From Bacteroidales bacterium (GTDB taxonomy: Bacteria > Bacteroidota > Bacteroidia > Bacteroidales > SM23-62): 6,016 nucleotides of DNA. Positions 1 through 5,780 of the stretch are shown piece after piece (the stretch's first letter is position 1; each line of letters starts with the position of its first letter). Location of the stretch: positions 1 through 6,016 of the forward strand of contig JADHVS010000257.1 in assembly GCA_016783865.1 (NCBI GenBank), in the 5' to 3' direction. The notes under the pieces were generated by a model that had not been told where the DNA came from, ran no database searches, and saw only the letters and a list, made by a program, of their open reading frames with translations. A program made the translations under genes and the position numbers.

Positions 1-1444
1 AATCTTCAGCATATTTCGTGCTCAAATAATCGGGATGCAGATCATATGCAACGATTACAGGCTCAATATCAAATACATGTTTATAATGTGCAACACCTTC
101 TTCCAGTGATTTCAAAACTTCAAGGTTTTCCATATCGCCTATGTGATGACTGAGATAAACTGCGTTATCTTTCGCCAATGCAAAGGTATTCTTCTGTTCA
201 GGTCCACAGGCGAGAACATGACGATCAAACTTCCAGTCAATCATGATCTTATCCGGCGCATATCCTCGTGACCTACGAATTGGATAGGGTTTATTGTTCC
301 ATATCCGGGAAACCGAATCATCGCAGCGAATATGAATTTCCCTGTTATGAATGATAAAATAATCTGCTATGCCCTTTAAACGCTGAATGGCATCTTTATC
401 CTTATAGGCAATCGGTTCATCGCTGATGTTTCCACTCGTCATAACAAGCGGTTCATTGAAAAACCGGTAGATCAGATGGTGCAGCGGTGTATAAGGAAGC
501 ATTGCACCCAGATAATGATTATTCGGCGCGACATTATTCGCAAGATTATAGTCGGCGTTTTTCTTCAGCAAGACAATTGGATGAACAACCGACTCCAGCA
601 AATCTCTTTCCGGTTGATTTACGTTGCATACTCTATTGATGGATTTCAAATCCTGGAACATCACAGCAAAGGGTTTGTCTTCACGATATTTACGAGAGCG
701 CAGTGTCGAAACCGCTGCTTCATTGGCTGCATCGCAGGCTAGATGATACCCGCCAACTCCTTTTATTGCAATGATATGCCCTTCTGAAAATAATTGCATA
801 ATTTGCTTAAACAGATCTTCGTATTCCTCTGACTTATAAGCACTTAACAGTACTTCACCGATCTTATTTCTTAACTGTATATGAGGCCCACACACCGGAC
901 AGGCATTGGGTTGGGCATGAAAACGCCGGTTCGTCGGATCATCATATTCTACCTGACAATCTGGACACATCGTAAAATCTATCATGGTTGTTTTCGGGCG
1001 GTCATAAGGTATATCCCGGATGATCGTGTAGCGCGGACCGCAATTAGTGCAGTTGATGAAGGGATACAAATAGCGCCGGTTTGCAGAGTTGAACATCTCC
1101 CGTCGGCAATCATCACAAACATCCAGATCCGGTGATACAGCCGCGGTTTTGGCACCCTTAGATGGGCTTGATTGAATAAGAAAGTTCGAGTAAATAGTAT
1201 CTGAAAAAATGTCTACTGATTCATAATCAACGATTTTACTTCTCGGTGGAGGATTAATCCGTAATTCTTTTTCGAATGTTTCAATATTGGAATAGCATCC
1301 CTGTACCACGATCGTCACACCGGCGGGATCATTATAAACATAACCAGTTAATTGAAATTTACAGGCAAGATTATAGACAAATGGCCGAAACCCTACACCC
1401 TGTACAATTCCACTGATCTGTATTTTTCTGGTTTCTATTTTCAC
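1..1444 (-). CDS. hypF: Carbamoyltransferase HypF, N-terminal 481 codons (3' end beyond window)
   Basis: HypF makes carbamoyl-adenylate from carbamoyl phosphate and ATP and passes the carbamoyl group to the C-terminal Cys of HypE, the first step toward the CN ligands of [NiFe]-hydrogenase; it is cytoplasmic. My translation of the minus strand is open from 1444 to the edge. Residues ~1-90 are the acylphosphatase domain (VQGVGFRPF at 14-22, catalytic Arg20 and Asn38). Two zinc fingers follow, each CxxC-x18-CxxC: C110/C113/C132/C135 and C160/C163/C182/C185. The YrdC-like domain spans ~205-395 (KPFAVM 257-262, GYHLACDA 232-239, SRGYAP 392-397). The Kae1-like domain starts near 405 (HIGD 434-437, DLHPDY 468-473). 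HypF is usually ~750 aa, so about 64% is visible. I chose GTG at 1444 because an in-frame TAA lies about 25 nt upstream with no ATG between, and the acylphosphatase motif begins right after. The Shine-Dalgarno is weak. The gene follows a 454-bp repeat-rich spacer and probably has its own promoter. Confidence 0.96.
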   Translation of the reverse strand, partial: MKIETRKIQISGIVQGVGFRPFVYNLACKFQLTGYVYNDPAGVTIVVQGCYSNIETFEKELRINPPPRSKIVDYESVDIFSDTIYSNFLIQSSPSKGAKTAAVSPDLDVCDDCRREMFNSANRRYLYPFINCTNCGPRYTIIRDIPYDRPKTTMIDFTMCPDCQVEYDDPTNRRFHAQPNACPVCGPHIQLRNKIGEVLLSAYKSEEYEDLFKQIMQLFSEGHIIAIKGVGGYHLACDAANEAAVSTLRSRKYREDKPFAVMFQDLKSINRVCNVNQPERDLLESVVHPIVLLKKNADYNLANNVAPNNHYLGAMLPYTPLHHLIYRFFNEPLVMTSGNISDEPIAYKDKDAIQRLKGIADYFIIHNREIHIRCDDSVSRIWNNKPYPIRRSRGYAPDKIMIDWKFDRHVLACGPEQKNTFALAKDNAVYLSHHIGDMENLEVLKSLEEGVAHYKHVFDIEPVIVAYDLHPDYLSTKYAED

Positions 1445-1478
1445 GTTTCTCAGTATATTTTTATCAATTTAAAAATTG

Positions 1479-1506
1479 CCTATAAGTATAAGAAATCTTT
1501 CCGCAA
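1479..1506 (-). promoter_or_regulatory. Weak candidate promoter for hypF
   Basis: Read on the minus strand there is TTGCGG (1506-1501), a 16-nt spacer, and TATAGG (1484-1479), ending 34 nt before the GTG start of hypF. The hexamers match the sigma-70 consensus only partly, and in AT-rich DNA such matches arise by chance. The position is right for a gene separated from its upstream neighbour by more than 450 bp. The organism's sigma-factor preference is unknown. Confidence 0.22.
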
Positions 1507-1561
1507 AGGTCAGGTATTTTTAATCTTGTAATGGATATTTTTCTCGGTAGATTGGCTAACC

Positions 1562-1586
1562 CCGCAGCCAGAAGGATTGGTTGCGG
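1562..1586. repeat. Imperfect hairpin CCGCAGCC / GGTTGCGG
   Basis: CCGCAGCC at 1562-1569 pairs with GGTTGCGG at 1579-1586 across a 9-nt loop, with a single G-U type wobble. The left arm is part of the AACCCCGYAGCCAGA motif that recurs at 1870-1884. An alternative smaller hairpin, TGGCT (1553-1557) with AGCCA (1566-1570), uses the same left arm. The lack of a following U-tract argues against a simple terminator. Confidence 0.55.
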
Positions 1587-1623
1587 AGGAATTCTGGAGC
1601 GTTGAGCCTTGTGGTAAGGTCAG

Positions 1624-1640
1624 AAACCTTCAGAAGGTTT
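1624..1640. repeat. 17-bp palindrome AAACCTTC-A-GAAGGTTT
   Basis: This is a perfect inverted repeat of two 8-base arms around one central A. The 15-bp core is repeated at 1679-1693 with T in the centre, so the two cores are reverse complements of each other. The centres are 54 bp apart. Two near-identical palindromes this close together in a non-coding spacer suggest a REP-type repeat pair. A dimeric-regulator operator is the alternative, but the position far upstream of hypF (about 180 nt) makes that less likely. Confidence 0.7.
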
Positions 1641-1677
1641 AATAAAAAGATTTACAGACTGGTCAGGATTTCTGCTA

Positions 1678-1694
1678 CAACCTTCTGAAGGTTG
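1678..1694. repeat. 17-bp palindrome CAACCTTC-T-GAAGGTTG
   Basis: A perfect inverted repeat with 8-base arms around a central T. It shares the AACCTTC-N-GAAGGTT core with the unit at 1624-1640; only the outermost base pair and the centre differ. Compensating change of the outermost pair (A-T in one unit, C-G in the other) keeps both arms self-complementary, which hints that the palindrome itself is what is maintained. Confidence 0.7.
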
Positions 1695-1719
1695 GGTTTA
1701 TTCTCGTTCCGGGGCCGCC

Positions 1720-1748
1720 CGCCTGCCGGTATTCATGTCGGGCAGGCG
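1720..1748. repeat. GC-rich stem-loop CGCCTGCC / GGCAGGCG
   Basis: CGCCTGCC (1720-1727) and GGCAGGCG (1741-1748) form a perfect 8-bp stem with a 13-nt loop. The stem is much more GC-rich than its surroundings. A related GCCTGCC/CAGGCGGGC vocabulary recurs near 1842-1869. No T-run follows on either strand, so this looks like a dispersed palindromic repeat and not an intrinsic terminator. Confidence 0.65.
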
Positions 1749-1811
1749 CTACAGAACGATATTACTCAACAGATTGGATGTAGAGAATATGAGGCTGTCG
1801 GCTAAAGGAAA

Positions 1812-1882
1812 TGGCTACGGAAAGATAAAGGCTATTGAGTACCTGCCCGACTCCGTCATTCAGGCGGGCAACCCCGTAGCCA
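1812..1882. repeat. Nested inverted repeat next to the end of the Fe-S gene
   Basis: An outer 9-bp stem, TGGCTACGG (1812-1820) with CCGTAGCCA (1874-1882), encloses an inner 6-bp stem, TGCCCG (1844-1849) with CGGGCA (1865-1870), which has a 15-nt loop. The unit begins about 17 nt past the stop codon of the Fe-S protein gene. A transcript reading through would fold into a compact structure that could slow 3' decay or assist termination, but no U-tract follows. The outer arm is an inverted copy of the motif at 1562-1570. Confidence 0.6.
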
Positions 1883-1898
1883 GATTATACGCCCTTAA

Positions 1899-3179
1899 TT
1901 AATTTTGCATTCGTCTAATCATCGACTCGAGATATCTCGATTTCACCTGCTGGCTGGCCAGTACTTGTTTGAACGGTGGTAATTTGAGTATTACTCCTAA
2001 TACTCCAGCCAGGGCACGATGGCTCCAGAGTACCTGGTTATCAAAGATTAAGTTTTGTAATACTCCACGCTCAATCGCCATTACAACAATTTTATGTATA
2101 CTGTTCAGGGGAGTTATTACCCGTTTTTCACGGGCTTTCAAGGCAATCCAACCTTTCGCACAGGCATTGACACAAATCCCACAGCCAAGACAAATATCTT
2201 CATTCAATTTGGCACGTTTTGCTTTTGGTTTATGTGGATCATTTGCCGAAACCAGTGTCATGGCTTCCACCGGACAGATATTGACACATTTTCCACAGCC
2301 ATTACAGTCCTTTGCATGGATTTCAGGAAAAAAATTAGTCGTATGCACCGGATTGAGAATAGCAAACCGTCTGGCGGCAATCATGGCTTCGCAACAGCAA
2401 CCACAGCAATTGCAGATAAAGTTCACTTCTTCCCTCATATTCGATCCAAATTGCACCAGCTTATTTTCATAGGCTATTTGGAGTAGATCAAGACATTCGG
2501 CAACATCTATTTCACGGGCAAATCCATGTTTGCTTAGCGAAGCAGCGGAAACATTAAACGACATGCAAATATCCATTGGTGCATCACAAGCTTCTCCGAT
2601 ATGCAGCATTTTATGTCGGCAATAACACATTCCAACAGCCCTGTGGCTTGCGGTTTTGATGACTTCGCTGGCCCGTTCATAATCAAGTACGTAAAGGGCA
2701 TTTTCTTCTGATAATGCCGGTTCATTGACAAATGTTCGACCTATTTGTGTATCACCTCGAGTAAAAAGGTCCCTGATAAAATCTTCCTCAACATTTAGGT
2801 ATTGATAAAAAAGTTCACTTAAAATTTTCTGGTCAAGATCATTGTTTATACGCATTAGCGAAAATTCAAAGAAACCGGCCATCGGCGGCGGTAAAACATA
2901 CTCTGACTCACCATTATGATCTATATCGACCAGGATAGCGCGATTGGCTAATTCATCAAGAATTTTCTGTGTCTCGGTGATATCCAATTTCCAAATTTTA
3001 CTGGCTTTCTTAGCGGTGAATGGTTTAATCGGCAGCATCGAAACATATTGGGCTTCCCGCTCACTGAAAAGCATTTTAAGAATAGCGAACAATGTGTCTG
3101 AAGGTGGTGCACCCTGCGGAAACTTGTTCAGACGTTCAACTAATCTGGAATACCCCGATTTGATTATGTGGTGAGCCAT
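1899..3179 (-). CDS. Ferredoxin-like multi-cluster Fe-S protein, function unknown
   Basis: A 426-aa cytoplasmic-looking protein without signal peptide or membrane segment. Residues ~45-100 look like a winged-helix-like fold (prediction by eye). A Cys-rich middle follows: CYC at 185-187, then C198 and C205 in a CDAPMDIC context. CNCCGCCC lies at 256-263. Two ferredoxin-type [4Fe-4S] motifs close the series: C292/C295/C298/C302, followed by the usual Pro, and C330/C333/C336/C340, where the Pro is replaced by Ala. The ~85-residue C-terminal tail has no cysteines. The architecture matches a conserved family usually annotated only as 4Fe-4S ferredoxin or dicluster-domain protein; I know no established reaction. 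An electron-transfer or redox-sensing role is inference. The start ATG has AGAG six nt upstream. It begins 21 nt after the Gfo/Idh/MocA gene, so it is probably the last gene of that transcription unit. Confidence 0.9.
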   Translation of the reverse strand: MAHHIIKSGYSRLVERLNKFPQGAPPSDTLFAILKMLFSEREAQYVSMLPIKPFTAKKASKIWKLDITETQKILDELANRAILVDIDHNGESEYVLPPPMAGFFEFSLMRINNDLDQKILSELFYQYLNVEEDFIRDLFTRGDTQIGRTFVNEPALSEENALYVLDYERASEVIKTASHRAVGMCYCRHKMLHIGEACDAPMDICMSFNVSAASLSKHGFAREIDVAECLDLLQIAYENKLVQFGSNMREEVNFICNCCGCCCEAMIAARRFAILNPVHTTNFFPEIHAKDCNGCGKCVNICPVEAMTLVSANDPHKPKAKRAKLNEDICLGCGICVNACAKGWIALKAREKRVITPLNSIHKIVVMAIERGVLQNLIFDNQVLWSHRALAGVLGVILKLPPFKQVLASQQVKSRYLESMIRRMQN

Positions 3180-3200
3180 TTTAATCTCTATAATTAGATT

Positions 3201-4193
3201 TCAGAAAATTCTTTTTAAAATCTTATCAATCACCCAATTGGTCATCGCTGCAGATTTACCTGTACTCGGGCACTTCCCTGTTCCGGTTAATTCATCCACG
3301 ATTGTCTGGGTCAACGGCTGCTGAATGTGATCAGGATGGCGTATTTTGTATTCTTTTCGCCGGTGTTTCGTATGAACAATGAACGGTAAATCTCCAAAAG
3401 TCGCATAAGTAATTTTACCTTTCGATCCGACAATTTCAGTCTGATCGAGGTTTTCATTGGCTGTAAAGCACCAGGTTCCGGATCCTTGAATGCCATTCTC
3501 AAATCTGAATGTAGCGCTAACCGCGTCTTCAACTTTGTATAAACCGGCCTGATTTTCTGCAAATCCGTTTGCATCAGCAATTGGTCCCAGGAAAAATTGC
3601 ATCAAGTCGATCATGTGGGTACCCAGATCGCAGAAATACCCACAACCGGCAATATCCGAATCAACCCTCCAGTGGTATTCGCCGGATTGATCCGCTTTGG
3701 ATGGTTTCTGATAGAACCTGACATTAACCGCCCGAATCTCACCAATATCGCCTCTTTCAATGATCGCTTTTAATTTCAGAAATCGCGGTAAAGCCCGCCG
3801 ATAATATGCTACGAACAGTGGAACAGTGGCTTTCTCACAAGCATCGATCATCTGCTGACATTCGGTGAAACTACATGCCATTGGTTTTTCGACATATACC
3901 GGTTTTCTGGATTGAGCAACCTTATTAGTGTATTCCATGTGTGATGATGGTGGTGTTGCAATGTAGACAGCATCAACATCCGGATCATTGATCAACTTAT
4001 CGGCATCGTTATACCACTTTGAAACGTTATGCCTTCGGGCATAATCTTTCGCTAATTTCCCATTGCGCCGCATTACTGCTACCAGCTCAGAATTTTCCGC
4101 TTTCTGAAAACCTGGTCCGCTTTTATGTTCAGTCACATTACCGCAACCAATGATTCCCCAGCGGATTTTTTTAACGTTAATGGATGATTTCAT
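3201..4193 (-). CDS. Gfo/Idh/MocA family NAD(P)-dependent oxidoreductase
   Basis: A 330-aa soluble oxidoreductase of normal family length. These enzymes oxidise or reduce hydroxyl groups of sugars, inositols or sugar nucleotides with NAD(P). The N-terminal Rossmann domain carries GIIGCGN at 13-19, the IATPPSSH segment at 78-85 and the hallmark EKP at 102-104, whose Lys is a catalytic/cofactor residue. The C-terminal alpha/beta domain has the signature GxFCDLGTHMIDL ending near 197, with Asp189 and His193 in the positions of the family's catalytic DxGxH. It is therefore probably active. The substrate cannot be read from the sequence; the adjacent nucleotide-sugar dehydrogenase remnant hints at sugar-nucleotide chemistry. 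It begins 17 nt after that remnant and lacks a strong Shine-Dalgarno, so it was probably translated with the upstream genes. Confidence 0.93.
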   Translation of the reverse strand: MKSSINVKKIRWGIIGCGNVTEHKSGPGFQKAENSELVAVMRRNGKLAKDYARRHNVSKWYNDADKLINDPDVDAVYIATPPSSHMEYTNKVAQSRKPVYVEKPMACSFTECQQMIDACEKATVPLFVAYYRRALPRFLKLKAIIERGDIGEIRAVNVRFYQKPSKADQSGEYHWRVDSDIAGCGYFCDLGTHMIDLMQFFLGPIADANGFAENQAGLYKVEDAVSATFRFENGIQGSGTWCFTANENLDQTEIVGSKGKITYATFGDLPFIVHTKHRRKEYKIRHPDHIQQPLTQTIVDELTGTGKCPSTGKSAAMTNWVIDKILKRIF

Positions 4194-4210
4194 TTAAATC
4201 AAATGTTTCC

Positions 4211-4773
4211 TTATCGGACATCCTCTTTAATTCTCTGGATATGTCCCCGACCTAAACCCTTTACTTCGCAGCCAAGCTCAAAATATTCCCGAATCTTGTC
4301 ATCATCAAGAATCCCAAAACAATCGATAATCGCTGTCGGGAGACCAATTTGTTCAACCAGTATTTTTGGATCAAGATTCAGATAGTATAAGGACATCATT
4401 AGGTGTACGTTGCCATTAGGGTTTTCTTCTTTTTAACACAGCGTTCAATCATCGGATCAACCTCCGGATCTTCGGTTTTTACCGGTTATACACCTCAGTT
4501 AAGTAATGGAATTTTTCAATAACTCCGGACACTGGGAAGTTGTATTCCAATTACAAATTTGGAAGGTTTTCCGTTTTCATTAACGGTATCAGCGACGATA
4601 GCTGCCATTACCGCACCAACAAATCCGACTCCCATCACCACAACAATTTCTCGTCCTTTTTCCCGTTCGGATTTAACCCTACTTTTCAGCATGTCAAATT
4701 CTGTTTTGTATTCTTCCTTACTTGGAATTCGAAATTTCTCGCCACTTGGACTGATTGAGTACATCTTTTTCAT
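4211..4773 (-). pseudogene. Decayed UDP-/GDP-sugar 6-dehydrogenase with large internal deletion
   Basis: Three pieces of one gene can be read. The first 85 codons (4773-4519) give an N-terminal extension and the NAD-binding loop GVGFVG at residues 48-53, ending in IQLPSVRSY and a TGA at 4518-4516. The same frame continues through further stops at 4497 and 4488 into a recognisable stretch, KTEDPEVDPMIERCVKK and on to MATYT, ending in TAA at 4401. Directly after it, in another frame, 4399-4211 encodes the typical C-terminus: YLNLDP, AIIDCFGILDDDKIREYF, and CEVKGLGRGHIQRIKEDVR. Intact relatives are usually about 430-480 aa; only about 185 codons remain, so some 250-300 central codons, including the catalytic Cys/Lys region, are missing. 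The original enzyme would oxidise C6 of a UDP- or GDP-sugar to a uronate. The ribosome-binding site is still good and the first ORF could still be translated as a non-functional fragment. Confidence 0.9.
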
Positions 4774-4779
4774 TAATAT

Positions 4780-4784
4780 CTCCT
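4780..4784 (-). promoter_or_regulatory. Intact ribosome-binding site of the dehydrogenase pseudogene
   Basis: AGGAG on the minus strand lies six nt before the ATG at 4773. It is the best Shine-Dalgarno match seen in this gene run. It supports the chosen start of the pseudogene and shows that decay has spared the 5' end. Confidence 0.7.
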
Positions 4785-4799
4785 GAGTTTTACGTTATT

Positions 4800-5582
4800 T
4801 CAGAAACGAAGTGATAGACAACTAACCCCGCCATCGAGTTTTTGAAATTCAGAAACGTTCACGACAATTGTATTGAAACCCGCTTTTTCAATCGCTCGAC
4901 GTGCATTTGGATATCCGTCCAGCAGGATAACCGTTCCGTTAACCTGAATGCAATTGGCAGCGTAGGATTCCTCATTTAGAATTTTCACAATATGAAACCG
5001 CTGGAAAGCCGGCTGGTTTGTCAATTCACCGGTCACGACCAGAGTATCGTGTCCCAGATATGCAACGCCGGATTTCAGATGCAACATCTCCTGCAATGGG
5101 ACAGTTTTTCCCCTTAGCCCATAATTTCCGAGAATAGTAATGAGCTGCTGCGCTCCGTCAATATTTGTCCGGCTTGACAGGCCAATAAAATAACAACCGT
5201 CTGTTCTTAAAATATCTCCGGCATCCATTGTTCCTGGACTTCGGATGGCTTCGATTCTCTCAAAATATTTCCTGATAACAGGTAATATTGCATCAACCTC
5301 ACCTTTGCGGCTTGGCGCACCAGGACGCATGATAATTGCGCAATGCGGTGTCAGAAGCGCAGTATCCTCAATAAAAACAGAATCGGGATAGTTTTCATCT
5401 GCTTCCAGAACGATAACATCCAGGCCACACGCTTCTAATGCCCTGATATATCCACTATGCTGTTCTCCTGCGAGATAATAATCTGGCAGACCGAGACCGG
5501 CGGTTGTCAACCCATTAATAAAATTCCGACAGGGTGTTTTTACGATGGCTTTGCTGAACTGATATAGATGTGTGTTAATCAT
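4800..5582 (-). CDS. Dimethylargininase-type pentein hydrolase (DDAH family)
   Basis: A 260-aa protein of the guanidino-modifying pentein superfamily. DDAH hydrolyses asymmetric N-methylated arginine to citrulline and a methylamine; related enzymes act on free arginine or other guanidines. The active-site set is visible: Glu72-Asp73 in VFIEDTALL, Asp123 in TMDAGDIL, Arg138 in SSRTN (136-140), His168 in LHLKSG, and the nucleophile Cys255 in LDGGVSCLSLRF at the extreme C-terminus. AANCI at 208-212 also fits DDAH. The length matches the ~255-285 aa family. It has no signal peptide. The ATG at 5582 is the first good start; no clear Shine-Dalgarno precedes it. It is the first gene of a tight run, 26 nt before the dehydrogenase remnant. 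The alternative is an arginine deiminase-like activity; family assignment is firm, exact substrate is not. Confidence 0.92.
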   Translation of the reverse strand: MINTHLYQFSKAIVKTPCRNFINGLTTAGLGLPDYYLAGEQHSGYIRALEACGLDVIVLEADENYPDSVFIEDTALLTPHCAIIMRPGAPSRKGEVDAILPVIRKYFERIEAIRSPGTMDAGDILRTDGCYFIGLSSRTNIDGAQQLITILGNYGLRGKTVPLQEMLHLKSGVAYLGHDTLVVTGELTNQPAFQRFHIVKILNEESYAANCIQVNGTVILLDGYPNARRAIEKAGFNTIVVNVSEFQKLDGGVSCLSLRF

Positions 5583-5597
5583 AAATATTCGGTATAT

Positions 5598-5625
5598 AAT
5601 ATAAGCGAATATCTAATTTTTCACA
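5598..5625 (-). promoter_or_regulatory. Weak candidate promoter for the DDAH-led gene run
   Basis: On the minus strand TGTGAA (5625-5620) and TATATT (5603-5598) are separated by 16 nt. The -10-like element ends 15 nt before the ATG at 5582, so a transcript from it would have almost no leader, in line with the missing Shine-Dalgarno. The -35 match is poor and the region is AT-rich, so chance is a real possibility. Confidence 0.2.
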
Positions 5626-5648
5626 CGAAAATGATAGTGATGGAATTT

Positions 5649-5664
5649 AAACCGGAGGCGGTTT
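5649..5664. repeat. Small hairpin AAACCG-GAGG-CGGTTT in the gap after the SRAP gene
   Basis: Six-base arms (5649-5654 and 5659-5664) close a 4-nt loop. It lies 117 nt past the stop of the SRAP gene on the minus strand. The run following it on that strand is AAATT and not a U-tract, so it is a poor intrinsic terminator at best. A second, AT-only inverted repeat, ATTATT-GCTT-AATAAT, sits immediately beside it at 5666-5681. Confidence 0.4.
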
Positions 5665-5780
5665 CATTATTGCTTAATAATGTCCACTTTGTTCCATATC
5701 TGATGGGCACCTAACTGTAGGCTTGATTTTACCCTGAATAGAACTGTGTGGTCCTATAATTATAACGTAAGCAATTTTAA

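Larger units (their letters stand above)
1558..1884. repeat. Three scattered copies of a 9-15 bp motif (CCGYAGCCA)
   Basis: AACCCCGCAGCCAGA at 1558-1572 and AACCCCGTAGCCAGA at 1870-1884 are direct repeats with one mismatch in 15. An inverted copy of the core, TGGCTACGG, lies at 1812-1820. The two direct copies bracket all of the palindromes in the spacer, as would be seen if a repeat cluster or small mobile element were inserted between duplicated sequence. No transposase is present, and I see no matching terminal inverted repeats. Confidence 0.55.
1445..1898. other. Gene-free, repeat-rich spacer
   Basis: No open frame here has coding character, a convincing start or a recognisable protein. 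The spacer lies between the stop of the Fe-S protein gene and the hypF start. Its right three-quarters (about 1553-1884) contain at least five palindromic or inverted-repeat units and three copies of a short GC-rich motif, listed separately. Its left part (1445-1550) is AT-rich and may hold the hypF promoter. No tRNA, riboswitch or clear rho-independent terminator with a U-tract is visible. The density of palindromes resembles a cluster of REP-type repeats or the remains of a small non-autonomous element. Confidence 0.75.

Noticed and set aside
476..1135. Two plus-strand ORFs (476-742 and 881-1135)
   Set aside because: They lie antisense inside hypF, whose motifs are continuous through the region; the predicted peptides look like no known family and have no ribosome-binding site.
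1558..1884. CRISPR array
   Set aside because: The repeats differ in sequence and orientation, and their spacing is irregular. No cas gene is nearby.
1969..2486. Overlapping plus-strand ORFs of 167 and 130 codons
   Set aside because: They are antisense shadows of the Cys-rich Fe-S gene. The minus-strand frame has conserved ferredoxin motifs, and these do not.
2534..2731. Minus-strand 65-codon ORF inside the Fe-S gene
   Set aside because: It is an alternative frame of the same DNA; the Fe-S frame carries the CYC and CDAPMDIC motifs through this interval.
3311..3580. Minus-strand 89-codon ORF inside the Gfo/Idh/MocA gene
   Set aside because: It is out of frame with a gene that is complete and has the expected family length.
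4211..4399. A separate small gene of 62 codons
   Set aside because: The peptide is the C-terminus of a nucleotide-sugar dehydrogenase, and the matching N-terminus lies just upstream, so it is a fragment of the pseudogene and not an independent gene.
4540..4786. Plus-strand ORFs opposite the dehydrogenase pseudogene
   Set aside because: The minus strand shows GVGFVG and a good ribosome-binding site, while the plus-strand products are low-complexity and unrecognisable.
5641..5681. Rho-independent terminator for the SRAP gene
   Set aside because: The hairpin stem is short and no U-tract follows on the minus strand, so I listed it only as a small hairpin.
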